In this document: positions 20,462-30,919 of the stretch, piece after piece
Layout of the letters: the number at the start of each line of letters is the position of its first letter
Position numbering within the stretch: position 1 is the first letter of the stretch
DNA from: Rhinopithecus roxellana
Taxonomy: Eukaryota > Chordata > Mammalia > Primates > Cercopithecidae
Assembly (NCBI RefSeq): GCF_007565055.1
Contig: NC_044560.1
Coordinates: 49,933,030 to 49,997,029 of the forward strand
Direction of reading: 5' to 3'
DNA: 64,000 nucleotides
Made by a program: the position numbers and the translations under genes
Notes under the pieces: model-generated
Database searches by the model: none
What the model saw: only the letters and a program-made list of their open reading frames with translations
What the model was told of the DNA's origin: nothing

Positions 20462-20935
20462 GTAAAATATATATAATGTATCATTTTGACCATTTTTAAA
20501 AGTACAGTTTAGTGTCATTGAGTACATTTGCATTGCTGTGCAGCCATCACCACCATCCATCTCCAAAACTTTCATTTTCCCAAAATGAAATTTTGGACCC
20601 CTTTCCCCCATCCCCTGGCATCCACCATTCTATTTTCTGTCTCTGAACTTGACTACTCTAGGCTCTTCATGTAAGTAGAATCATACATTATTTGCCTTTT
20701 TGTGTCTGGCTTATTTCATTTAGCATAATGTCTTCAAGGTTCATCCATGTGTAGCACATTTTAGAAGTTCCCTTCTTTTTAAGGCTGAGTAATATTCTAT
20801 TGTATGTAATATACCACAGTTTGTTTATCCATTTGTCCATCAGTGGACACTTGGCTTGCTTCCACCTTTTGGCTGTTGTGAAAAATGCGGCTATAAACGT
20901 GAGTGTATATTTCTCCCTGCCTTTGAGCCTCTTGT
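20462..20935 (-). mobile_element. Old L1 3' fragment, copy B
   Basis: CAGCCATCACCACCATCCAT, TTGACTACTCTAGGCTCTTC, GGCTTATTTCATTTAGCATA and CACTTGGCTTGCTTCCACCT are the complement of an old L1. Its first about 190 bases repeat the segment seen in copy A. Confidence 0.88.
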
Positions 20936-20984
20936 GGTCTAATGTGGGGGAGGGATATGTAGATTCACCTTCAAGTTGCCTTCC

Positions 20985-21118
20985 ATGAGCTTCTGTTTCC
21001 TAATCTGTAAAATGAGGACCATGTTACCTACTGTGGAAATTAAATGAGACAATGCATGACTTAGTACAGTGCTTGTCACACTGTAAACATTCTATAAATA
21101 TTAGCTCTTGCTGCAGCT
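20985..21118 (+). repeat. MIR SINE fragment
   Basis: GAGCTTCTGTTTCCTAATCT, GTAAAATGAGGACCATGTTA and ACATTCTATAAATATTAGCT are MIR. Confidence 0.88.
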
Positions 21119-21189
21119 ACGGCTGCTATTAGGCAGAGATTTTTCAAAAGAAGAGAGGACTGGAAATGGGGTGGTTAGCTTGAGATCTC

Positions 21190-21310
21190 TCATAAACATC
21201 ACATCAACCTACTCTCACAAACATCCTGGCAAGTAGGCCTGAAGATCTCGATTTTCCAGACAAAGATAAAGACTTGGAGAGGCCCTCAACCATGAGACAA
21301 AAGAGGAGAG
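21190..21310 (-). repeat. Probable MIR fragment
   Basis: ACTCTCACAAACATCCTGGC and GATTTTCCAGACAAAGATAA resemble the complemented MIR core but are diverged. Confidence 0.6.
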
Positions 21311-21465
21311 CCTGCAACATAGCTTGCTAGGGCTTCTTACTCAAACTGTGTGAGCAGGGGCAGAAAGGCTCAGGGGAAAGCAGCAAATAAAATCTCCCTT
21401 GAATGCAGGGCTGTCCTGGTATAAAGCAAGCACATTTGTCCCAGGCAGCTGGAGGAAGGAGCTGG
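21311..21465. other. Single-copy DNA
   Basis: Nothing recognised. Confidence 0.3.
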
Positions 21466-21645
21466 GAGGGCAGAGTGAGGAAAGGTGTTATGCAGAGGCA
21501 GGAGCACAGCATAGGCAAAAGCCTAGAGGTAAGAAGTATATAGCATCTGCAGGAGAAGTGGCAGGACTCCAGTCAATGAGGTGCAAAGGGCATGTGCATG
21601 GGAGGGTGGGGCCAGGCCACAGAGGCCATTGCAAGGCGGACCAGC
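21466..21645 (-). repeat. Probable L2 fragment
   Basis: GGAGCACAGCATAGGCAAAA and CACAGAGGCCATTGCAAGGC resemble the complemented L2 ORF2 end. The 127-codon frame at 21399-21782 overlays it and is not a gene. Confidence 0.55.
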
Positions 21646-22212
21646 CCAGTCCAGTTCCTGGGCCTGAGCGGGTTCTGATGAACTGCCCAAGGTGGCATTT
21701 CAGGGAGATTAGTCAGACTGATTGGACAGAGGTGCTTGCCTTGCAACACTTTCCTGCCTTCAAACCACAAGCAGTATTTTAAAAATTAAACTTGTGTCTT
21801 ACCAACATTATGTACGTAGTTCAAAAAGTCAGATAGTTCTACAAAGCCTATTTCCCTCCACTCCCAAATCTTACCACCCAGAGACAGCCACTGTTCAATA
21901 TTTCTTCCAGTATTTAAGTCCGTGTTTCTAAATACTATGTCTACACATCTTTCTTAATTTTTTCATTAGCAATATGGCCTATTGAATTTCTATTACAAAA
22001 GAGAAGGACTTAGCTCTGTTCTCTCATGGAAACAGTTTACCTTTTCCAACTTTCCAATCTAGTTATAACACTCCTTTTGTTAGATTGGTGTTTATAGCAT
22101 TGCGACCATATAAATCACAGCTAAGCCACATTGTATCATGATTAAATTTTTGCTTTTATATGACTTATTCTTTTCACTGAAACTGATGCTTCATTTAAAA
22201 AAATCTGTTAGC
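21646..22212. other. Unassigned, probably old repeat DNA
   Basis: 21780-21960 (TAGTTCAAAAAGTCAGATAG onward) has the feel of an interspersed element, but I cannot name the family. The rest is AT-rich. Confidence 0.35.
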
Positions 22213-22508
22213 GGCCGGGCGCGGTGGCTCAAGCCTGTAATCCCAGCACTTTGGGAGGCCGAGACGGGCGGATCACGAGGTCAGGGGATCGAGACCATCC
22301 TGGCTAAGAGTGAAACCCCGTCTCTACTAAAAAATACAAAAAAACGAGCCGGGCGAGGTGGCAGGCGCCTGTAGTCCCAGCTACTCGGGAGGCTGAGGCA
22401 GGAGAATGGCATAAACCTGGGAGGCGGAGCTTGCAGTGAGCTGAGATCTGGCCACTGCACTCCAGCCCAGGCGACAGAGCGAGACTCCGTCTCAAAAAAA
22501 TAAAAAAT
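22213..22508 (+). mobile_element. AluYR (Old World monkey lineage), full length
   Basis: Starts GGCCGGGCGCGGTGGCTCAA with many CpGs retained, so it is young. Diagnostic positions are CTCAAGCCTG, GAGACGGGC, GGGCGAGGTGGC and GAGATCTGGCCACTGC, which separate cercopithecid AluYR from human AluY. Target duplication AAAAATCTGTTAGC (22199-22212) and AAAAATCTGCTAGC (22509-22522). Confidence 0.93.
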
Positions 22509-22522
22509 AAAAATCTGCTAGC

Positions 22523-22745
22523 TTTATTTCCTAGGCACACACATCCTTCTCCCCTCAGTGAGAAATTTAAGTCTGCTCTCAGAATCTTCAAGCACATCAG
22601 GTAATCAAGTCATCCATCTTGCTTCCTTCTGGAGCTCTCAGTGGTTCTGCTCTCACCTGGATGTTTGTTCTCTGTCTGCTGCCAAGATGTAGCTGTCACC
22701 AGGATGTGGCAAGGCCATCCCTGATGCCAGACAGGTGAGCACCAT
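22523..22745. other. Single-copy DNA
   Basis: Nothing recognised. Confidence 0.35.
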
Positions 22746-23330
22746 TCATCTATGGATTTTACCTAGAAAACACCTACTGTGTGCTTCCAGATGCCAAAGC
22801 GGTCCCATGCTGGTGATGCAGAGATGACTTGGATACAGTTTTTACCTTCAAAGGGCCCTCAGCCCAGTTGGAGTAAATACAGTAAGTGATGGGCCAGAAG
22901 TGAGCCTGGGTATTATGGGAACTCAGCCTTTGGAAGAGCCAGGAGTCATGAAAGGCTTCCTGTAGGAGGTGATGCTAAATGAGCCTGGGCTCGTTAGGAA
23001 GCATTTTCCAAGTGTTCTGGGAACAGATTCCTTGTAAGAGTGCACAGTCAGGGGAGCATGACAAGACATGACTCCTTCTGGAAATTGTAAGTAATTAATT
23101 AGTGATGATCATATGGGAGGGTTCCAGTCGAGGGGTGGGCAGGGTCCTGTGTGCCAGGTTAAGGGACCTGAGAGCAGTGGGGAGCCACTGAAGGATTTTA
23201 AGAAGGGGTGATATGGTCAGGCCTGCATTTAGAAGGGCTAGTGAAGGGGACATTGAGGCCTAGCAGAGGATAAAGAGGCCTGAGCTAACACTGGCACTGG
23301 GAGTGAGGCATGGGGCTCAAGATACCTTTT
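22746..23330 (-). mobile_element. L2 LINE, reverse orientation
   Basis: CACCTACTGTGTGCTTCCAG, AGGCTTCCTGTAGGAGGTGA, GAGAGCAGTGGGGAGCCACT and GGGTGATATGGTCAGGCC follow the complemented L2 3' half over nearly 600 bases. Confidence 0.85.
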
Positions 23331-23603
23331 AAAGAAACCAAATGGACTGGACTTGGGGACACAGGGGATGTGGGGATGACCGATAATTCCCAAAGGAAAA
23401 TGGGTTTCAATTCCACACATGTCTCCTGGGAAACCTGAAGGTACTCTAGGCTGGGAAAGCCACTGGCCCCTTGGGACCAGACATGCTAAGGGGGTGGATG
23501 CTCAGAGACTGAAGGAACAGGACCAGGCCCTAGGGTCTCTATAAATTGGAGAGCAGAAGCAAGCCTGAAAGGCCATGTGGTGGAAAGGGTTGGTGCAGCC
23601 TGA
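23331..23603. other. Single-copy DNA
   Basis: Nothing recognised; may contain more decayed L2. Confidence 0.35.
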
Positions 23604-23604
23604 T

Positions 23605-23792
23605 AGGTAAGAGCATGAGCTCTAAGCTCAGGCAGGCCTCAGTTTAAATGTCAACTCTGTCACCTGCTTGTTGAGCCTCAGTTTACCCATCAGCAAAATG
23701 GGGACCATAATACTACCTACCTCATGGAGTGGTTGTGAGGATTAAATGAGGCCTGGTCTGTAAAGCACTTGGCGTGATGCCTGGAAGAGAAG
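23605..23792 (+). repeat. MIR SINE, well preserved
   Basis: GTAAGAGCATGAGCTCTAAG, CAGTTTACCCATCAGCAAAA, GTGGTTGTGAGGATTAAATG and GTAAAGCACTTGGCGTGATG cover nearly the whole MIR. Confidence 0.92.
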
Positions 23793-24358
23793 TGCTTCGT
23801 GTTGTGTCTTCCTACTGTTGGTCTTGGAGAGCAAAACCTGCTTCAAAGATCAGGTGACATTTGAGGTGATCTCCGAAAAGGAGCAGGCAGAGATGGCTTC
23901 ATGGGCAGGCCCACAGGGCCATGAAGAGCCCTGTACATGATTGAATGTTCTGCTCTACCATCTTGAAATTCTCAGTGATTTTTGAGCAAGGAGCCCCACA
24001 TTTTCATTTTTCACTGGATGCTGCAAATTCAATAGCTGTGCTGTCATAGGAGACCATCAGGCAGAGAAGAGGAGGGGAATGCTTTTTAAGCAAAAGGGCT
24101 TTGAGTGTGCAAAGGCATGCTGGAAACCAAGGCTCAGCCTCTTCTGAGAACAACCAGCACGAGGTTTGATGTTCCCAGCTGGAGAGTTGTGTACAAGGTA
24201 GAAGCTCAAAGAGGAAAATAGTGGAAGGCCTCAAATGCAACACCAAGGAATCTGGCTGTTACATATTGTATATGTGGGGGGCTTCCAAACGTTTCAAATA
24301 TGAAAATGTTAAGGTCAATGATATTCAGGCAGAACACTGGTGAAACTGGAGGTGGAAT
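23793..24358. other. Single-copy DNA
   Basis: No gene recognised. Parts near 24080-24180 may be a decayed minus-strand L2. Confidence 0.35.
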
Positions 24359-24359
24359 G

Positions 24360-24450
24360 ATGTGGAAAGTGTTATGATCTGTATTTTATAGAAGAGAAAA
24401 CTGAGTCCTAGCGAGGTGATACGAGCAGGGCTGCAATATGATTTTCACAG
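24360..24450 (-). repeat. MIR SINE fragment
   Basis: CTGTATTTTATAGAAGAGAA and AACTGAGTCCTAGCGAGGTG match the complemented MIR core. Confidence 0.7.
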
Positions 24451-24494
24451 GCCCTAGGCAATTTTGCCTGTGCGGACTCTTTTCTCCAGAAAAG

Positions 24495-24518
24495 TGTGCG
24501 TGTATGTGTGTGTGCATA
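24495..24518. repeat. Short (TG)n
   Basis: Interrupted GTGTGT units in otherwise single-copy DNA. Confidence 0.8.
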
Positions 24519-24566
24519 AAATTATACTTTATAACTACATTGACATAAAGGCAAAGATCTTACTAT

Positions 24567-24592
24567 TCTATAAGAAAACATTTTCTTATAGA
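24567..24592. repeat. Perfect 26-bp palindrome
   Basis: Arms TCTATAAGAAAA (24567-24578) and TTTTCTTATAGA (24581-24592) are exact complements around a 2-base CA spacer. Confidence 0.95.
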
Positions 24593-25250
24593 CCCAAGGT
24601 GCTGTGTCTGCTGTGCTGAACAAGTAAGTCGTCTGGGATGTCAGTTGCTCTCTTTTCAGATGTTGTAGCCAGGACTCCTGGGCTTTTCTGAAATGGGTGG
24701 GCAGTCCTGTTTCTCCTCAAAGGGAATGCTAGCTAGTCCCAAAGGCCATTTCAGCTGGGGCAGTCTGTGCCTCCAGAGACACTGTGTTCCAATCTCCTAC
24801 AGAAGGAACTGAAGGTTGTCTGGGTTTGGAACTCGAAGGTGGGGCTGACTGACAGGTAAAGGAGAGAGAGTTGTGAATGTTCCGGGGTTTGGGGAGAAAT
24901 CAAAGGTCTCATATCTGCAGATGTTTGCGACTTTACCCTTATGTCACCTACAGCTTCAACCCCAGGGACTGGGCTGCCTACCTACTCCACCCACGGAGAG
25001 GGCGGGGAGGCTGAGTCAGCGGCGGCGGCGGCTGAGGATGTCTGGAGAGGAGAAAGATCACTGTCTGTCTGTCTGTTGGGGTTCCAGAGAAACCTGTCTG
25101 GAGAGGGGGAAGCATGCAGGCCTTCCTTTGCACGTAGGTCAATTGCTCACGTAGCCAGGAGAGTCGATAGAGGTTCTAGAAGGATAGTCCCTGCTTTACC
25201 TCCTTCCTGAGATTTTCCTCAATGATCTTCACTAGCCTTCTCTTCCTTTC
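24593..25250. other. Single-copy DNA with a GC-rich core
   Basis: No repeat recognised. The core at 24955-25060 is GC-rich with a (CGG)n run. The frames 24873-25154 and 24941-25210 are open mainly because of this and lack any recognised domain. Confidence 0.45.
25010..25020. promoter_or_regulatory. Candidate MARE / NF-E2-type site next to (CGG)n
   Basis: GCTGAGTCAGC is palindromic and matches the central 11 bases of the T-MARE recognised by Maf/NF-E2-type bZIP factors. It is followed immediately by four to five CGG units (25020-25032). Binding is inferred from the motif only. Confidence 0.4.
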
Positions 25251-25496
25251 CCCCTGCAACCCAAGACTGTGACAGGATGGCCTAATTCATGAGCTTCAGT
25301 CCATTCCTCCCCCTCTCCCAGCTTTGACTACTCATGTAACTGGTGGGGAGGGAGAATGGCAAACAAAAGACAGCATAGGGAGCAGGGGGAACTATTTGGG
25401 AAAGAAAAATAGATCTGGCATAGCTGTCCCTTTAGGTCTCAATCTTCAAATCACCTTTCTCAGGCCCCAGACCCTTTCTTACTAGGAGTTTATGAG

Positions 25497-25522
25497 TGAA
25501 TGAATGAATGAATGAATGAATA
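25497..25522. repeat. (GAAT)n microsatellite
   Basis: Six GAAT units after TTATGAGT. Confidence 0.95.
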
Positions 25523-25822
25523 TTCAACCTTTCCTGGTCTTAAAAGTCACCCCACCTTCTGTCCTCCAGTTCTCACGGTCAGGAGATACCTAACTGCTTC
25601 TAAAATAGGAAGAAAATTGATCAGAAAGGAAACCTGCAGATAAATTTGGATGAGAATTATTGAAACAATTCCTACCTGATGACCTCTATTTTCTCTACAA
25701 AGGCTGAAGGTTTGGTGGGATAACAAATAATAGGAATCACTATTGCATAGAGAAGGGATCTGACTGCGGAATTGCAAACATGTTACAGGGCAGTGTGTGG
25801 CCTTACCCTGTGATTTTGGTGG
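25523..25822. other. Single-copy DNA
   Basis: Nothing recognised. Confidence 0.35.
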
Positions 25823-25824
25823 CT

Positions 25825-25935
25825 AAGAGTAATAGCTAATGTTTCTTGAGCGGTTATTATTGTCCAGGCACTGAGCTTAAAGCTCTGTGTACATGACCTC
25901 TTTGGTCTTCAGATGCACCTAGGAGGCAGGTGCCC
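25825..25935 (-). repeat. MIR SINE fragment
   Basis: GTAATAGCTAATGTTTCTTG, TGTCCAGGCACTGAGCTTAA and GGAGGCAGGTGCCCC are the complemented 3' part of MIR. Confidence 0.82.
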
Positions 25936-26648
25936 CAGTCAAGATGAGCCAGATCATACTGCAGGAATTACAAAAAACATTCTAGGTGACTGCAGACACA
26001 AAGGTCTATTTCTTGCTCCTGCTCCATGCATCCATCAATGTGGCAGGGGGAAGAGACATGGCAAGTTGCAAATCTGAGAAACAAATAAGGTTTGAAAGAC
26101 TGGGAAGGAACGGAGAAAGGGGTTCAGAGTCTGGAATTCAGGAGGAGGTCAGTGAGTCAGTCTGAGGAGAACTCTGAAAAGATAAGAGGGAAGGGTCAGA
26201 GTGGGACCCTGCTATCTGAGATTTCAAAGGTGGGCACAGTAGCCAGCCGAGATAAGAGCTGGGTGTGGCTCTGAGTACAGGTGACTGTCGTGGAATAAAA
26301 CAAAGGTCCCTGGAGTTGAGGAGGTCAAAGGTGGGAAAGAGGGAGCTATACTTCTAGACTTAGGAAAAAGAGGGTCTGAAAGGATGGAACAAGCCCCTGG
26401 TGAAGTATAGTGCAGCTTCTTTGGGTGTAAATTTTACCAGGACATGAGATTTGTAAATGATGTTTTTTAATAACCAAACATGGAAATAAAATTTAAGATT
26501 TCAAAAAAGTGTGTGTGGAGGTCCACATGCCTCTACTGTGGAAAGCTGGAGAAGCACTAGGTGTGGGGGAGCCACTGACCTGTCATAGATGACAGCAACC
26601 AGGAGGACTAGAGACACAAACACCCAAGGACCGGGGTCTTTTCTGATT
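25936..26648. other. Single-copy DNA, about 700 bases
   Basis: No gene or repeat recognised. Confidence 0.4.
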
Positions 26649-26649
26649 T

Positions 26650-26922
26650 CCATCTAATGATGATAATAATAAGAGCTAACAGTTCATGAGAGCTTATTGT
26701 ATGTTAGGCACTGTCCTAAACACTTTAGGTGTATAGCTACTTCAGTCATCTCTTGATGCCCTGTAGGGACGTGCCATTTTTATTCCCATCTTATGGAAGA
26801 GGAAAAAGAAGCCTAGAGGAATTGTGTACATTGGCCAAGGTTGCATCACTAGTGTATGTCACAAGTGGGATTTGAACTCAGGTAAACCGGCTTTAGAACC
26901 CATACCCTTAAATGCTGCACTG
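26650..26922 (-). repeat. MIR SINE, complete
   Basis: AATAATAAGAGCTAACAGTT, GTTAGGCACTGTCCTAAACA, AAGGTTGCATCACTAGTGTA and GGGATTTGAACTCAGGTAAA span the whole complemented element. Confidence 0.93.
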
Positions 26923-26924
26923 GT

Positions 26925-27125
26925 GGTTTTCCAACATGGATAACCACTAGAATCGCCTGGGGTGGGGTGGGGTAGAGGATTTGTTAAAGCAGGATGTTTG
27001 GCCCCTCCCCTAGAGTTTCTGATTCAGTCAGTCTGGAGTGGAGCCCAAGAATTTCCATTTCTGAGAAGTTCCCAGGTGATCATTGAGCAGCTGGTCCCAA
27101 GGCTGCACTTTGAGAACCTCTGCTC
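26925..27125 (+). repeat. hAT-type nonautonomous DNA transposon
   Basis: GATAACCACTAGAATCGCCT, TAGAGTTTCTGATTCAGTCA, AAGTTCCCAGGTGATCATTG and CTTTGAGAACCTCTGC give a near-complete copy of the MER3/MER33-like type. Name not certain. Confidence 0.72.
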
Positions 27126-28345
27126 CACTTCATACCGCCTCGCAAATAGACACACACAGCATCTCTTCAGTGCATGGCAGATCCAGCATCTCTTTCCAGA
27201 TGTGACTACCAAATGTGTGGCAACAGGTGTATGTGTGTCACAGGAGGGTAGAGGATTAAGGTGTAGGTAGCACTAGGGGACACAAAAGAAGCTCAGTCCT
27301 GCTTCTCAGCTTTGAGGTGTGTGAAATATGGAAAAGCAAACCATCTCCATGGGGACAGTAAGGTATACAGATTCCACTTCAGATCCAGAGACAGAGCCAT
27401 GCAGAGAGGTGAGGTTTTAAGTGGAGTATATTTGGCACAATACTGGGATACTACAGGGCACAGTAGGAAGAGGGAGCAAAGAAGACAGCAGCAATGGGCA
27501 AAAATGAGCAAGTTGGGTGTGAGTGGAGTATTGCTGAGGGAGACAGGAGTTGTCTAAAGAGAGCAGTGCTGCAGGAAAGAAATGCAGACAGGCAGTCCCT
27601 GGAGGTGTTCCTGAAGTTGATGCTCTCCAGTCCACTTTCAGAATCTTCCCAGCACAGAATCTAATGACAAATAAGATAGAAGCTGATGCCCAAATAGAAG
27701 TGAAAGAGCTTGAGACTTCTCAGGAAAAGGGAAGAGAAAGAAGTTCAGAGTGAGTCAAAAACAGGTGTTGGCCTCTGCAAAGCCAGCTTTTAAAAGCTTG
27801 AATTCACGTGTAACCAAAGTGGCCAACTTTTTACCTTCTAAAGAAAATCTTCTGCCCTTCCCATTCATTCCTTTGCATGAGTGTGTGGGCCACTGCAGTT
27901 TCCCACCCGCCGTCTCTCCTGCAGTTTGTGGTCCAGCTTAATTAAGAGTTCTGCTGGTCCATTAGTCTCGTTCACCTCTCTAATTGGGCACCAGCTGTAT
28001 TTTCTCTTGACAACGACTCTTTTATGGAACTTCTAAAATGCATTACATGAAACAACATAACTGTTTCAGGGTTATATGGTTATAAAACCAGGAACACTTG
28101 TTTTCTAGAGAAATGAAGAGTTCATCTTTCTATGTTCCAGAAACTATTTTTTGAAAAACGGGGAGGGAGAGTATTGAAGGGCGAATTCTCCATGTGTTTA
28201 TGTTTGGAATATGAATGCTGATTGTGGTTTTGCATAATCACAGGTGTTGCTGCATAAAGACTTGGGAAGTTTCCTGGCAGAAAAGTGAGACTTGAGAAAT
28301 TGAACCATGAATGGCTCCATTTACGAACAGCCACCAATGATTGAC
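27126..28345. other. Longest repeat-free stretch, about 1.2 kb
   Basis: No interspersed repeat, coding domain or splice-framed open frame is recognised. The frames at 27312-27557, 27550-27753 and 27750-27941 on the plus strand and three on the minus strand are short and have no recognisable protein similarity. Confidence 0.5.
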
Positions 28346-28349
28346 AGAA

Positions 28350-28640
28350 TGACTATTAGTAGCTAATATTAGCTGAGCTCTTCCTATGGGCTTAACTCTA
28401 TGCCAAGCACTTGACATGGATTACCTTGTTTAAACCTGGCTGTTGCCTTATGGCCTTATTAGATGAGGGCAGTTACTTTCCCCATTTTCACAGATCAGAA
28501 AACCGAGCCCAAGGAAGATGAAATAATTCATGTTTAAGGTCACACAACTCAACATGAAGTGGCTGAAGTGGAACTGAAACTCAGGTCTGTCCCATGCCAA
28601 AATTCCTTTCTGCTTCTCTCCAACTAAACAATGCAATTAA
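28350..28640 (-). repeat. MIR SINE, near complete
   Basis: TAGTAGCTAATATTAGCTGA, TCCCCATTTTCACAGATCAG, TAAGGTCACACAACTCAACA and GAACTGAAACTCAGGTCTG occur in order. Confidence 0.88.
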
Positions 28641-28689
28641 CTGGTGGAGCTAAAGTGCTCCACTTGCAACAACTGCAAATATCAACAAC

Positions 28690-28930
28690 AATCTCCCCTA
28701 ACATTGGTACAGAGCTTCCAAGTACCAAGTTCATTTATGTTTGCTGCCTTATGTGAAATGACAGCCCTGTGTGAGAAACAAAGCAGTTGCCATAATCCTA
28801 TATTACAGATAAGAGAACTGATCTAGATTCTCAGGCCTAGATTATTTAACCAGACACATACTACCAGTAAAGAATGGAGTCAGATCTTTCTAATTCCTAA
28901 TCCAAATCTAGTGTCCATATCACTACTTCC
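28690..28930 (-). repeat. MIR SINE, diverged
   Basis: ATCCTATATTACAGATAAGA, TATTTAACCAGACACATACT and GTGTCCATATCACTACTTCC follow the complemented MIR. Confidence 0.78.
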
Positions 28931-28970
28931 TACCCTCTCCCAGTGTGGGTTTCTTGTTGAAGAAAGGGAA

Positions 28971-29014
28971 GATAGATAGACAGACAGATAGATAGGTAGG
29001 TAGGTAGGTAGGTA
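28971..29014. repeat. (GATA)n / (GGTA)n microsatellite
   Basis: GATAGATAGACAGACAGATA changes to repeated GGTA units. Confidence 0.95.
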
Positions 29015-29129
29015 CACAAATAATAGATGAGAGATAGGTATTTCCAATTATTCATTTATTCATTTGTGCCTTTATTCATTTAATTAGTTATATTACATTT
29101 TTAATTTTCCTATCCTGATCACTTATAAG

Positions 29130-29197
29130 TTTATTTAGTTGCTGCCTGTCACCCCTCCTTGGAATGTGAGCTCCATGAGAGCTGGACTTTGTCCCTC
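29130..29197 (+). repeat. L2 LINE 3' end, first part
   Basis: CCTTGGAATGTGAGCTCCAT is the typical L2 3' segment. It is interrupted by the L1 and continues at 29640. Confidence 0.8.
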
Positions 29198-29630
29198 TTT
29201 TTTTTTTTTTAATCAACTTTTAAGTTCCAGGGTACATGTGCAGGATGTGCAGGTTTGTTACACAGGTAAACTTGTGCCATAGTGATTTGTCACACAGATC
29301 AACTCATCACCTAGGTATTAAGCCCAGTGTGCATTAGCTATCTTCCTGATGCTCTCCCTCCCACCACCGCCCCCCAGCAGGCCCCAGTGTGTGTTGTTCC
29401 CTCTCATGTGTCCATGTGTTCTCATCGTTCAACTCCCACTTTTGTAAGTGAGAACATGTTGTGTTTGGTTTTCTGTTCCTGTGTTAGTTTGCTGAGGATA
29501 ATGGCTTCCAGCTCCATCCATGTCCCAGCAAAGGACACGATCTTGTTCCTTTTTATGGCTGTATAGTATTCCATGGTGTATATGTACCACATTTTCTTTC
29601 TAGTGTATCATTGATGGGCATCCTTGTCCT
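29198..29630 (-). mobile_element. Primate L1 3' end, reverse orientation
   Basis: A T run is followed by the complement of the L1P 3' UTR and end of ORF2: TCCAGGGTACATGTGCAGGA, AGTGAGAACATGTTGTGTTT, GCTTCCAGCTCCATCCATGT and TATGGCTGTATAGTATTCCA. It is 5'-truncated and inserted in an L2. Confidence 0.95.
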
Positions 29631-29705
29631 TGATAATTATATTCCCAGGCCCCCAATAATGCCTAGAACTTAGGAGATTCTTAATTAACATTTATTGTTG
29701 AATCC
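29631..29705 (+). repeat. L2 LINE 3' end, second part
   Basis: ATAATGCCTAGAACTTAGGA and ACATTTATTGTTGAATCC complete the L2 3' end. Confidence 0.75.
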
Positions 29706-29715
29706 ATTCAAACAA

Positions 29716-30289
29716 CTATTAATTAATTTGCTCAATAAACATTTATTGAGTATCTACTATGTGCCTGGCACAGTTAGGTCTGAGAGATACTGCCCTGAAA
29801 GAGACAGATATGGTTCCTACCTCCATGGAGCTTTCATTCTAATAGGGAGGGGAGATTTATTCACAAGTAAATGAGATCATTGCTGCTAATTGGGATTTGT
29901 GTCGTGTGGGGTTTACCAGAGTGATGTGATAGAAAGTTTTTGTTCTAGAGCTGTTCACATGCTACTGAGGCAGACCTTGCAGCCCCCAAAGCAGCTTCCA
30001 TCTCACGTGATTAGTAGGGGCTTTACAAACTCAGAGAAAATGCGCTTAACTCAGAATGGGAGGGGTTGGGTTGGGGGGAATCAGGGAAGGCTTCCTGAAG
30101 AAGAAGCATCCCAGTGGTTTTAAAGACAAATAGAAGTTCTCTAGGAAAGGGGTGAGGAAGATTCTAGGCCTGTGCAAGGACAGGTGGCAGAAGGCCAGTG
30201 GGCACACTGCAAGGCATGACTGAGACTTAGTGTGGGGTGGGAAGAAAAGAGGTGAGCGAGATGGTTATGAATCAGGTCCAAAAGCACCC
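29716..30289 (-). mobile_element. L2 LINE, reverse orientation
   Basis: CAATAAACATTTATTGAGTA, CATGGAGCTTTCATTCTAAT, GGGAAGGCTTCCTGAAGAAG and CAGGTGGCAGAAGGCCAGTG are the complemented L2. It stands tail-to-tail with the preceding plus-strand L2 and resumes after the LTR at 30920. Confidence 0.88.
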
Positions 30290-30655
30290 TGTTAGGATGG
30301 TTAGTTTTATGTGTCAACTTAGCTAGGCTATAGTACCCAGGTATTCAATCAAACACTAATCCAGGTATGCTGAGAAGGTATTTTGTGAATATGGTTAATA
30401 TCTACAATCAGTTGACTTTAAGTAAAGAAGATTGTCCTCAATCACCTGGGTGGGCCTCATTCAGTCCATTGATAGGCCTTAAGAGCAAGACTGAGATTTC
30501 CCTGAGAGAGAAAGAATTCGGCTTGTGAACTGCAGCTTTAGCTCTGTCCAAGAGTTTCCAACTTGCTGACCTGCCCTGCATATATCAGACATGTCTAGCA
30601 AGATCCCACAACTACAGAAGCCAACTCCTTGAAGTAAATCTCCAGATAGATAGAC

Positions 30656-30706
<51 letters not shown>

Positions 30707-30809
30707 GATGGATAGATTCAATGATATGTAGATTAGATAGGTAGGTAGGTATATAAGATAGATAAATTAGATAGATAAGGCAGATGATAGGTAGATAGGT
30801 AAGATAGAT

Positions 30810-30855
<46 letters not shown>

Positions 30856-30915
30856 AAGAATCCTAATCTCTTACTGATTCTGTTTCTCTGATAGACTCCT
30901 TCCTGACTGATACGC
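30290..30915 (+). mobile_element. ERVL-class LTR (MLT2-like) containing a GATA repeat
   Basis: Starts TGTTAGGATGGTTAGTTTTA and TGTGTCAACTTAGCTAGG, and ends TCTGTTTCTCTGATAGACTC then a decayed terminus. These are landmarks of a widespread ancient LTR. No internal region is present. Subfamily not certain. A (GATA)n expansion of about 210 bases sits in its 3' third. Confidence 0.72.
30645..30854. repeat. Compound (GATA)n microsatellite, about 210 bases
   Basis: Two long pure blocks (about 30661-30704 and about 30810-30854) flank a degenerate middle with GGTA and TAGATTAGATA variants. Long pure tracts of this kind are usually length-polymorphic. The minus-strand frames of repeated serine-isoleucine-tyrosine-leucine residues here are microsatellite artefacts. 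Confidence 0.97.
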
Positions 30916-30919
30916 ATCT

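Noticed and set aside
28971..30854. Tetranucleotide arrays considered as a CRISPR-like array
   Set aside because: They are simple microsatellites without unique spacers, in a primate genome.
30479..30917. Minus-strand frames of repeated SIYL-type residues
   Set aside because: Direct translation of the (GATA)n microsatellite.
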